Source of the DNA: Acinetobacter sp.
GTDB lineage: Bacteria > Pseudomonadota > Gammaproteobacteria > Pseudomonadales > Moraxellaceae
Direction: 5' to 3'
DNA: 6,780 bases
Assembly: GCA_030523805.1 (NCBI GenBank)
Contig: JAUNHS010000005.1
Location: forward strand, 7,792-14,571
Position 1 is the stretch's first letter, and every line of letters starts with the position of its first letter. Shown here piece after piece: positions 1 through 5,255 of the stretch. Position numbers and translations under genes: made by a program. Below the pieces are notes generated by a model, which was not told where the DNA came from, did no database searches, and was given only the letters and a program-made list of their open reading frames with translations.

Positions 1-19
1 GAATTTTGGAGTAAATTTT

Positions 20-787
20 ATGAAAAAACATATTGTCATTCCTGCACGTTTTGCCAGTTCACGTTTGCCAGCCAAGCCATTATTAAAAATTCACGGTAGA
101 GAAATGATTTTGCGTGTAGTGGATCAAGCACGTTTAGTCAAAGGATTTGATGATTTGTGTGTCGCCACCGACCATGAAGAAATTGCTCAATTGTGCCAAA
201 ATGCAGGCGTAGATGTGGTGATGACACAAGCAGAACACCCATCAGGTACGGATCGTTTGGCTGAAGTTGCTCACATCAAACAATGGGCAGATGATGATAT
301 TGTGGTGAATGTACAAGGTGATGAGCCATTATTGCCTGCACAATTAGTGCATCAAGTGGCAGATTTATTGCTACAAAATACGCAATGTTCGATGTCCACC
401 TTATGCGAAAAAATTCATGATGTGGCAGATTTTCAGCGAGATAGCATTGTGAAAGTGGTCAAATCACAGCACAATGAAGCCTTATATTTTAGCCGTGCCA
501 TGATTCCTTACCAACGAGCGACGCAAAATCAAGGTTTGCATGATTTGGCATATCGTCATTTAGGATTGTATGCCTACCGTGTGCGTGTGTTGAAAGCCTT
601 TACTGCTTGGCCGATGGGGCAATTAGAGCAATTGGAAAGTTTAGAGCAATTACGCATTTTGGAGAATGGTCATCGTATTGCAATTGCTGAAGCTGAAGTG
701 AGCTTACCTGCAGGCGTAGATACGGCGGAAGATTTAGCACGGTTAAATGCGTTGGATGTCGCCTTATTTGCACAGGTGCAAGGCTAA
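20..787 (+). CDS. kdsB: 3-deoxy-manno-octulosonate cytidylyltransferase (CMP-KDO synthetase)
   Basis: The enzyme joins CTP and KDO to give CMP-KDO plus pyrophosphate in the cytoplasm, activating the sugar that WaaA adds to lipid A. The 255 residues are close to the usual length of about 250. The family signatures are present: an N-terminal [10 protein letters not shown] nucleotide-binding segment (residues 8-17), ATDHEEI (49-55), SGTDRLAE (75-82), NVQGDEP (97-103), [11 protein letters not shown] (154-164), RHLGLYAYR (179-187), [13 protein letters not shown] (205-217) and PAGVDT (230-235). Asp101 and Asp234 fall where the family binds Mg2+. The ATG at 20 has GGAG at 8-11, eight bases upstream, and begins the conserved N-terminus. 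One oddity is RLPAKPL, where most family members have RLPGKPL. The stop codon abuts the holB ATG, so the two are probably translationally coupled. The promoter lies outside the window. The assignment is firm. Confidence 0.97.
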   Translation: MKKHIVIPARFASSRLPAKPLLKIHGREMILRVVDQARLVKGFDDLCVATDHEEIAQLCQNAGVDVVMTQAEHPSGTDRLAEVAHIKQWADDDIVVNVQGDEPLLPAQLVHQVADLLLQNTQCSMSTLCEKIHDVADFQRDSIVKVVKSQHNEALYFSRAMIPYQRATQNQGLHDLAYRHLGLYAYRVRVLKAFTAWPMGQLEQLESLEQLRILENGHRIAIAEAEVSLPAGVDTAEDLARLNALDVALFAQVQG

Positions 788-1825
788 ATGACGATGCAAC
801 AGCATTCGCCCCAAGTATATGCGTGGCAACACGATGTGTGGCAGCATTTACAACAGCGTTATCCTAAATTAGGACACGCTTTGTTGTTTTATGGCAAACA
901 TGGCTGTGGTAAACACGCATTTGTACAACATTTTATTGCATGGTTGTTGTGCCTGAATCGTCAGCACGATACAGCGTGTGGGGAATGCCAAAGTTGTATT
1001 TGGCTTCAAAGTGATATACACCCACATTTGATGTATATTCAACCTGATGAAGAGCAGAGTAAAGAAACTAGCAAAGAAAAAGGCAAAAAAGCCAAAGCCA
1101 CGCCACGCATTAAAATTGAAAAAGTGCGTGAGATTTTACCTTTTGTGCAGCAAACGCTAGAAGGTTGGCGAGTGATTGTGATTGACCCTGCCGAAGCATT
1201 AAATATTGCCGCAAGTAATGCTTTACTCAAAACTTTAGAAGAGCCGAGCGAGCGGGTGATTATTATTTTATTGGCAGAGCATTATCTCAAATTGCCTGCG
1301 ACCATTCGTAGCCGTACGCAACATTTTGCTTTAGATCGCATTAGCAGTGAACAAGCCCAGCAATATTTACACCAGCTTTTGCAACAGCAGAATTTACACA
1401 TTAGCGATGAACAACAGCATATTTTGCTCAATCTAGCAGAAAATATGCCACACTATGCTGCAGAATTGGCTCAAAGTGAATGGGTGAATTTTAGAGCAGA
1501 ATGGTTAAATGATTGGTTACACTTGTATCAAAGCAAAAGTATGCCTTTGGATTATGCGAATAAATGGCAAAAATTATTGAATTTTCAAGAGTTTAATACG
1601 CTATTTGAAAGTGTTTTAAGCGATGTCATTCGTATTAAATTGCAACAGCCTTATATCCATCAAGATTTAGCACAATTACCACGCTTGGCTGAGCAAGTGA
1701 ATTTGTCCTATCTTTTTGCTTTATATGAAAAAATTCAGCAAAGTAAATTGCTCTTACAGCAAAATGTGCAAAGCAATTTAATTTTGGATCAATATTTTAT
1801 TGAACTCATGAATGTGCAAGGATAA
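788..1825 (+). CDS. holB: DNA polymerase III subunit delta'
   Basis: Delta' is the rigid subunit of the clamp loader that places the beta clamp on primed DNA. The 345 residues include a P-loop-like GKHGCGKH (36-43), a zinc module Cys55-X8-Cys64-X2-Cys67-X2-Cys70 typical of clamp-loader AAA+ subunits, the hallmark SNALLKTLEEP (143-153), and TIRSR (172-176) corresponding to the SRC motif. The P-loop ends in His rather than Ser/Thr, which suits a subunit that in E. coli does not hydrolyse ATP. The SRC motif reads SRT (175-177), keeping the arginine. A lysine-rich linker at 92-103 separates the zinc module from the next conserved block. The C-terminal half is glutamine-rich and divergent, as expected of the collar domain. 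AAGG at 780-783 is four bases from the ATG at 788. A second in-frame ATG at 794 is ten bases away, so the start is uncertain by two codons. The gene sits between kdsB and pilZ, probably in one transcript. Confidence 0.95.
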   Translation: MTMQQHSPQVYAWQHDVWQHLQQRYPKLGHALLFYGKHGCGKHAFVQHFIAWLLCLNRQHDTACGECQSCIWLQSDIHPHLMYIQPDEEQSKETSKEKGKKAKATPRIKIEKVREILPFVQQTLEGWRVIVIDPAEALNIAASNALLKTLEEPSERVIIILLAEHYLKLPATIRSRTQHFALDRISSEQAQQYLHQLLQQQNLHISDEQQHILLNLAENMPHYAAELAQSEWVNFRAEWLNDWLHLYQSKSMPLDYANKWQKLLNFQEFNTLFESVLSDVIRIKLQQPYIHQDLAQLPRLAEQVNLSYLFALYEKIQQSKLLLQQNVQSNLILDQYFIELMNVQG

Positions 1826-1830
1826 AATCC

Positions 1831-2145
1831 ATGATGCTGACCTTACATTTAGCAGATACGCAAGCGGTTTATCGTCATTATTTGCCATTTATCCAAGATG
1901 GTGCGATTTTTATTGCCAGTACGCAAAAGGTACAACTTGGCGATGAACAATTAATCATGCTCAGTTATCAAGATTTAACTGCACCTGTCGCAGGTAAAGT
2001 GGTGTGGATTAATCCAAGCAATCATGCTCAACAAGAGCAAGGTTTTGCCATTTGCCTAAATCGTGGCATGGGGAAACAATTTAAACTCGCTTTTGATAAA
2101 GCCTTGTTGGGCATTGCTACACAGCAACCACGTTTTGCCTTGTAA
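1831..2145 (+). CDS. pilZ: Type IV pilus assembly protein PilZ
   Basis: This small cytoplasmic protein (104 residues) is needed for type IV pilus biogenesis in Pseudomonas and Xanthomonas, where it works with FimX and PilB (family knowledge). It resembles Pseudomonas PilZ as I recall it: YRHYLPFIQDGAIFI (residues 14-28) matches the 'Y..YMPFI..GGLFI' region, QLGDEQ (35-40) the 'LGDE' turn, and PVAGKVVWINP (52-62) is nearly identical. It lacks the RxxxR and (D/N)xSxxG residues that bind c-di-GMP, as is usual for this PilZ subclass. It is slightly shorter than the Pseudomonas protein (about 118), at both ends. AAGGA at 1818-1822, inside the end of holB, lies eight bases before the ATG at 1831. 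The ATG at 1834 is a less well-spaced alternative. Location directly behind holB is a known gammaproteobacterial arrangement and supports the call. Confidence 0.92.
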   Translation: MMLTLHLADTQAVYRHYLPFIQDGAIFIASTQKVQLGDEQLIMLSYQDLTAPVAGKVVWINPSNHAQQEQGFAICLNRGMGKQFKLAFDKALLGIATQQPRFAL

Positions 2146-2182
2146 AATCAAGCCATTATCTCGTTATTATCTAGCAAAAATA

Positions 2183-2195
2183 TGCCAAATTGGCA
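2183..2195. repeat. Inverted repeat just upstream of rhlB
   Basis: TGCCAA and TTGGCA form a perfect six-base dyad around a central A, ending 12 bases before the proposed rhlB start and just ahead of its GAGAG ribosome-binding site (2196-2200). In DNA this could be an operator. In RNA only about four pairs can form. It lies in the only sizeable gap (62 bases) of the region before 3360. No function is established. Confidence 0.4.
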
Positions 2196-2207
2196 GAGAG
2201 ATTTTTT

Positions 2208-3359
2208 ATGAAACACAGTTTTAAAAGTCTAAATTTACATAAAAAGCTACAGCGTGCCATAGATGCACTTGGCTTTCAACACATGACCCCAATTCAGCAA
2301 AAAGTCCTAAAATACACGCTGGCAGGGCATGATGTGATTGGTTTGGCTCAAACTGGTACAGGCAAAACAGCAACATTTTTAATTAGTATTATCAATGACT
2401 TATTAAACAATCCTATTCAAGACACACGCTACCGTGGCGAGCCTAGAGCATTAATTTTAGCACCAACACGAGAATTGGCATTACAAATTGAACAAGATTG
2501 CAAGCAGTTGATTAAATATACATCATTGCATACCGTAACTTTGCTGGGTGGTGTAGATGTAGAGCAACAACGCAAACAGCTTGATGCCGCAGCAGTAGAT
2601 ATTTTGGTGGCAACGCCAGGGCGATTGATTGATTTAATTGAGCAAAAAGACATTTGGTTGGATCAAATTGAATTTTTAGTGATTGATGAAGCTGACCGCC
2701 TGCTAGATATGGGCTTTATTCCAGCGGTGAAACGCATTGTGCGTTATTCACCAATCAAAGATGCACGCCAAACTTTACTTTTTTCGGCAACGTTTAATAT
2801 AGACGTAATGAACCTTGCACAGCGTTGGTTATTTGAACCGATTATGGTGGAAATTGAACCAGAACAAAAGACCAATGTAGATGTAGAGCAACGTTTATAT
2901 CTCGTTGAAAATAAAGATAAAAATCGTTTGTTAAATGATATTTTACAACAAGAGCCAATAGAGAAAGCCATTGTATTCGCCAATAGACGAGACCAAGTGC
3001 GAGATGTGTATGAAATGCTAAAAAAAGCCAATTATCGTGTGGGGATTTTATCTGGCGAAATTGAACAAGATAAACGCTTGAAAATGTTAGAACATTTTAA
3101 ATCAGGCAAATATAATGTGATGATTGCGACAGATGTTGCAGGGCGTGGCATTCATGTAGATGGTGTATCTCATGTGATTAATTTTACCTTACCAGAGCAA
3201 GCTGATGATTATATCCATCGTATCGGGCGTACGGGGCGTGCAGGCAAGCATGGCGTGAGTATTAGCTTTTTGTCGGAAGATGATGCGTTTTACCTTGCCG
3301 ATTTGGAAAAGAAATTAGGCAAAAAATTAGACATCACACGCTTAGATGGTTATTGCTAA
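2208..3359 (+). CDS. rhlB: DEAD-box ATP-dependent RNA helicase (RhlB-like)
   Basis: This is a superfamily 2 RNA helicase that unwinds short duplexes with ATP. In E. coli RhlB serves the RNase E degradosome. The 383 residues carry the full motif set: Q-motif region (GF 22-23, TPIQ 27-30), motif I AQTGTGKT (47-54), Ia APTRELA (85-91), GG (114-115), TPGR (136-139), DEAD (160-163), SAT (193-195), VFANRR (256-261), ATDVAGRG (307-314) and HRIGRTGR (337-344). There is almost no C-terminal extension (about 36 residues after the last motif), as in compact RhlB/RhlE-type helicases rather than DeaD. I chose the ATG at 2208 because GAGAG (2196-2200) is seven bases upstream and MKHSFKSL begins the usual N-terminus; the in-frame TTG at 2190 has no such site. 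The 62-base gap after pilZ may hold its own promoter (a -10-like TATTAT at 2165-2170). The DEAD-box identity is certain. RhlB rather than RhlE is likely but not proven. Confidence 0.88.
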   Translation: MKHSFKSLNLHKKLQRAIDALGFQHMTPIQQKVLKYTLAGHDVIGLAQTGTGKTATFLISIINDLLNNPIQDTRYRGEPRALILAPTRELALQIEQDCKQLIKYTSLHTVTLLGGVDVEQQRKQLDAAAVDILVATPGRLIDLIEQKDIWLDQIEFLVIDEADRLLDMGFIPAVKRIVRYSPIKDARQTLLFSATFNIDVMNLAQRWLFEPIMVEIEPEQKTNVDVEQRLYLVENKDKNRLLNDILQQEPIEKAIVFANRRDQVRDVYEMLKKANYRVGILSGEIEQDKRLKMLEHFKSGKYNVMIATDVAGRGIHVDGVSHVINFTLPEQADDYIHRIGRTGRAGKHGVSISFLSEDDAFYLADLEKKLGKKLDITRLDGYC

Positions 3360-3413
3360 TTGATCAGCATAGCGTGAATATACATGATGTGAATGTATTA
3401 TCTTTATCCAATT

Positions 3414-3445
3414 AAAAAGCAAGTTGTAATTTTTGCTTGCTTTTT
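3414..3445. terminator. Terminator hairpin after rhlB
   Basis: AAAAAGCAAG (3414-3423) and CTTGCTTTTT (3436-3445) are perfect ten-base inverted complements around a 12-base loop, with a T run on the plus strand. It lies 54 bases after the rhlB stop and should end that transcript. The symmetric A and T tracts could also stop transcription from the other side, although no minus-strand gene points here. The 3' arm overlaps the -35 region of the SRP RNA gene. Confidence 0.8.
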
Positions 3446-3464
3446 CATTGAAAATGCTTATAAT
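3437..3464 (+). promoter_or_regulatory. Sigma-70 type promoter of the SRP RNA gene
   Basis: A perfect -10 hexamer TATAAT stands at 3459-3464, with TTGCTT at 3437-3442 as the best -35 (three of six consensus bases), separated by 16 bases. Initiation would be expected near 3471, a few bases before the base-paired 5' end of the SRP RNA. The -10 is strong evidence. The -35 is weaker and shares bases with the preceding terminator. Confidence 0.7.
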
Positions 3465-3474
3465 CTTTTAGCGT

Positions 3475-3590
3475 GATGGTAGCCTTACTGGTTGCTTCGC
3501 AATGATACTATACGAACCCCGTCAGGACCGGAAGGTAGCAGCGGTAGTATAACTATCATGTGCCGAAGTTTTGCTAGTAGGGCTATCGCC
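3475..3590 (+). ncRNA. ffs: Small bacterial signal recognition particle RNA (4.5S RNA)
   Basis: This RNA binds Ffh to form the SRP, which targets nascent inner-membrane proteins to FtsY and the SecYEG channel. The conserved tip is unmistakable: GTCAGGACCGGAAGGTAGCAG (3521-3541) resembles the E. coli 4.5S core, with a GGAA tetraloop at 3530-3533 closed by CC/GG and the asymmetric AGCAG side of the Ffh-binding loop. The ends pair: GGTAGCC (3478-3484) with GGCTATC (3581-3587), continuing inward with six more pairs between 3485-3490 and 3575-3580. The fold is therefore one long hairpin of about 115 bases, near the 114 of mature E. coli 4.5S RNA. The exact ends are estimated from the pairing and the upstream TATAAT. 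The 5' end may be trimmed by RNase P, as in E. coli. There is no Alu domain, as expected for the small bacterial class. Confidence 0.95.
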
Positions 3591-3614
3591 ATTTTTGGGG
3601 CGACATTTTATTTT
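3586..3614 (+). terminator. Probable SRP RNA terminator
   Basis: TCGCC (3586-3590) can pair with GGCGA (3599-3603), followed by the T-rich CATTTTATTTT. The 5' arm is also the 3' end of the SRP RNA helix, so the hairpin would compete with the closing stem during transcription. The stem is short, so this is only a moderately confident call. Confidence 0.5.
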
Positions 3615-3779
3615 GCCATCATTTTCCTAGCATTTCCATTTTTTCTTCATCATTACATTCGTTCCGCATAAAATTTGTATAAAAGCGTAACATCTACTTA
3701 CTATTCCGTGCTATTCTCTTTAAAATAATCGTGTTAAATGCAAATGATGATGTGCATTGATGAAATAGGAATGTATCGT
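3615..3779 (+). promoter_or_regulatory. Leader of the M48 lipoprotein gene with candidate promoters
   Basis: This noncoding AT-rich stretch separates the SRP RNA from the metallopeptidase gene and should carry its promoter. Several -10-like hexamers occur: TAAAAT at 3669-3674 (with TTCATC at 3646-3651, 17 bases upstream), TATAAA at 3678-3683 and TAAAAT at 3721-3726. None has a good -35 and I cannot choose between them. The ribosome-binding site AGGA is at 3767-3770, nine bases from the ATG at 3780. I see no riboswitch or strong hairpin. Confidence 0.35.
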
Positions 3780-4565
3780 ATGAAAAAACAATCTAAAATG
3801 TTAATGGCAATGTGCCTTGCTGGTGCAGTGAGTGTATCGGGTTGTCATGCTGTAGCAGAGCTTGCAGGGGCAAATACAGCGACATTAAATGCCGCAGCAG
3901 CGACAGGTTATAACGAAATGTTGCAAGAAGCACGAAATGAAGGGAAATTAGATACATCTTCACGGACATATCAACGTGTTCAGCGTGTATTCCAACGTAT
4001 GAAACCGTATGCCGACCGTATGAATGCAACAGGACAAGCATTCCAATGGCAACTTGCAGTGATTAAATCTGATGAACTCAATGCTTTTGTTGCTCCTGGT
4101 GGTAAAGTGGTATTTTATTCTGGTATTGTTGATCAATTAAACTTAACCGACGATGAAATCGCAGCAATTATGGGGCATGAAATGACCCACGCTTTAGAAG
4201 AGCATTCAAAAAGTAAAATCGGTGCTCAAGCTTTAACTGACCTTGCTGTGAGCGTTGGTGCAAGTGCAGCTGGTTTGGGTAATACAGGTACAGCTTTGGC
4301 TGATTTAGGTTCACAGTTAGGCATTGGTTTACCATATTCTCGTAGTTTAGAAAGCCGTGCCGATGCAGGTGGTTTACGTTTAATGGCTGCCGCAGGTTAT
4401 AATCCAAATGCTGCCATTACGCTATGGAATAAAATGCAAGCCAAAGCAGGCAATGGCGTGCCAACATTCCTATCTACCCACCCATCAAGCCAAGGGCGTA
4501 TTACTGCCATGCAGAAATTAATGCCTGAAGCTGTGCAAATTTATCAGCAAAGTAAAGCGAAATAA
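3780..4565 (+). CDS. M48 family zinc metallopeptidase, lipoprotein (LoiP/YggG-like)
   Basis: This is a predicted envelope zinc endopeptidase of 261 residues. Starting at the ATG at 3780, it has a lipoprotein signal: basic MKKQSK, a hydrophobic core (7-19) and lipobox VSGC ending at Cys22, so the mature protein is probably lipid-anchored. Ser is absent and His follows the Cys, with no +2 Asp, which favours outer-membrane sorting by the E. coli rule. The catalytic parts are HEMTH (133-137, two zinc ligands and the general base Glu134) and ESRAD (191-195, third ligand Glu191). The STHPS block (232-236) matches the M48 active-site edge, and NAFVAPGGKVVFYSGI (101-116) is the usual strand before the helix. 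E. coli LoiP (252 residues) is the closest relative I can name; BepA is excluded because there is no TPR domain. LoiP-type proteases degrade or process outer-membrane proteins under stress. AGGA at 3767-3770 supports this start over the ATG at 3738. The gene has its own terminator and is probably monocistronic. Confidence 0.9.
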   Translation: MKKQSKMLMAMCLAGAVSVSGCHAVAELAGANTATLNAAAATGYNEMLQEARNEGKLDTSSRTYQRVQRVFQRMKPYADRMNATGQAFQWQLAVIKSDELNAFVAPGGKVVFYSGIVDQLNLTDDEIAAIMGHEMTHALEEHSKSKIGAQALTDLAVSVGASAAGLGNTGTALADLGSQLGIGLPYSRSLESRADAGGLRLMAAAGYNPNAAITLWNKMQAKAGNGVPTFLSTHPSSQGRITAMQKLMPEAVQIYQQSKAK

Positions 4566-4590
4566 TGCATATTGATGTGTAATTCATAAT

Positions 4591-4626
4591 TAGGGCAATG
4601 GCGAAACATTGTCCTATTTTATTTTG
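4591..4626 (+). terminator. Rho-independent terminator of the M48 gene
   Basis: TAGGGCAATG (4591-4600) pairs with CATTGTCCTA (4607-4616) over ten base pairs with one G-U, closing a GCGAAA loop, followed by TTTTATTTTG. It lies 25 bases after the M48 stop codon. The geometry is textbook, and it separates this gene from nadM, whose promoter must then lie within or just behind it. Confidence 0.9.
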
Positions 4627-4659
4627 ATTGATGATGAATAATTGTTCGGGGAAATGATA

Positions 4660-5214
4660 ATGCAATACGATGCAATGGTATTTATTGGACGATTTCAGCC
4701 GTTTCATTTGGCACATTGGCAAACGGTAAAAATCGCTTTGCAGCAAGCCAAGCAAGTGATTTTATGCCTAGGTTCGGCACAAGATGAACGGAGCTTAAAA
4801 AATCCTTTTTTGGCGAGTGAACGCCAGCAAATGATTTTGTCTAATTTTGATGCCGATGAACAACAGCGAATTGTTTTTGTGCCGATTATTGATGTGTATA
4901 ATGATGTCAAATGGAAAGCCTTGGTACGCCAAGGCGTAGCAAATTGCGTTGCTGCACAGGCGAGCATTGCACTCATTGGTCATATGAAAGATGAATCGTC
5001 ATATTATTTGGATTTATTTCCAGAGTGGGATACTTGTTCGCTAGATAGCTTGCATGGTGCAATTTCAGCAACGCCATTACGTCATGCGTATTATCAAGGG
5101 AAGATTTTATCGCAACATTTCCCAGCAGGTACGATTGAATTTTTAACGCAATTTCAGCACAGCGAAGCCTATCATCATTTGCAGCAACAATTTTTACAGC
5201 AACATCAGTCATAA
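4660..5214 (+). CDS. nadM: NMN adenylyltransferase, NadM type, single domain
   Basis: The enzyme condenses nicotinamide mononucleotide with ATP to form NAD and pyrophosphate, in the cytoplasm. The 184 residues show the nucleotidyltransferase signature GRFQPFHLAH (10-19), GSAQDERSLKNPF (38-50), SERQQM (53-58), GHMKDESSYYLDLFP (107-121) and ISATPLR (135-141), the ISxTxxR phosphate-binding motif. This pattern is that of NadM/NadR-type NMNATs, not NadD. No kinase domain follows, so it is not NadR, and there is no C-terminal Nudix domain of the sort found in the Synechocystis and Francisella NadM-Nudix proteins (about 340 residues). The last 40 residues are glutamine- and histidine-rich. GGGGA (4648-4652) lies seven bases from the ATG at 4660, which I prefer to the ATG at 4654 (only one base away) and the TTG at 4642. 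It stands alone between a terminator and a convergent gene. In Acinetobacter such enzymes serve nicotinamide salvage with NadV, which is not visible here. Confidence 0.88.
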   Translation: MQYDAMVFIGRFQPFHLAHWQTVKIALQQAKQVILCLGSAQDERSLKNPFLASERQQMILSNFDADEQQRIVFVPIIDVYNDVKWKALVRQGVANCVAAQASIALIGHMKDESSYYLDLFPEWDTCSLDSLHGAISATPLRHAYYQGKILSQHFPAGTIEFLTQFQHSEAYHHLQQQFLQQHQS

Positions 5215-5216
5215 AC

Positions 5217-5240
5217 AAGGGTTGCATTAGGCAACCCCTT
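5217..5240. terminator. Shared hairpin between convergent nadM and Lon-like genes
   Basis: GGGTTGC (5219-5225) pairs with GCAACCC (5231-5237) around a five-base loop, with AAGG/CCTT flanks lengthening the stem by a shift or bulge. It is centred between the two convergent stop codons (5214 and 5256), where a bidirectional terminator is expected. The T tracts are poor on both strands: ACATGATGATTTTAC on plus and TTGTTTAT on minus. Confidence 0.65.
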
Positions 5241-5255
5241 ACATGATGATTTTAC

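Noticed and set aside
1831..2145. c-di-GMP binding by PilZ
   Set aside because: The RxxxR and (D/N)xSxxG motifs are absent, which is normal for the type IV pilus PilZ subclass, so no receptor role is claimed.
2190..2207. Longer rhlB start at the TTG at 2190, adding six residues
   Set aside because: It lies inside the TGCCAA/TTGGCA dyad with no ribosome-binding site upstream, whereas the ATG at 2208 has GAGAG seven bases before it and begins the usual N-terminus.
3617..3654. CATCATT repeated at 3617-3623 and 3648-3654
   Set aside because: The region is low-complexity pyrimidine-rich sequence, where short matches are expected by chance.
3738..3779. Longer M48 protein from the ATG at 3738
   Set aside because: The extra 14 residues would bury a typical lipoprotein signal sequence, and AGGA at 3767-3770 fits the ATG at 3780.
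4642..4659. Earlier nadM starts at the TTG at 4642 or the ATG at 4654
   Set aside because: The GGGGA site at 4648-4652 lies after the first and only one base before the second; the ATG at 4660 is spaced correctly.
4501..4755. Antisense open frame across the M48 end, terminator and nadM start (minus strand)
   Set aside because: It runs through a strong terminator hairpin, has no recognisable domain or ribosome-binding site, and overlaps two well-supported genes.
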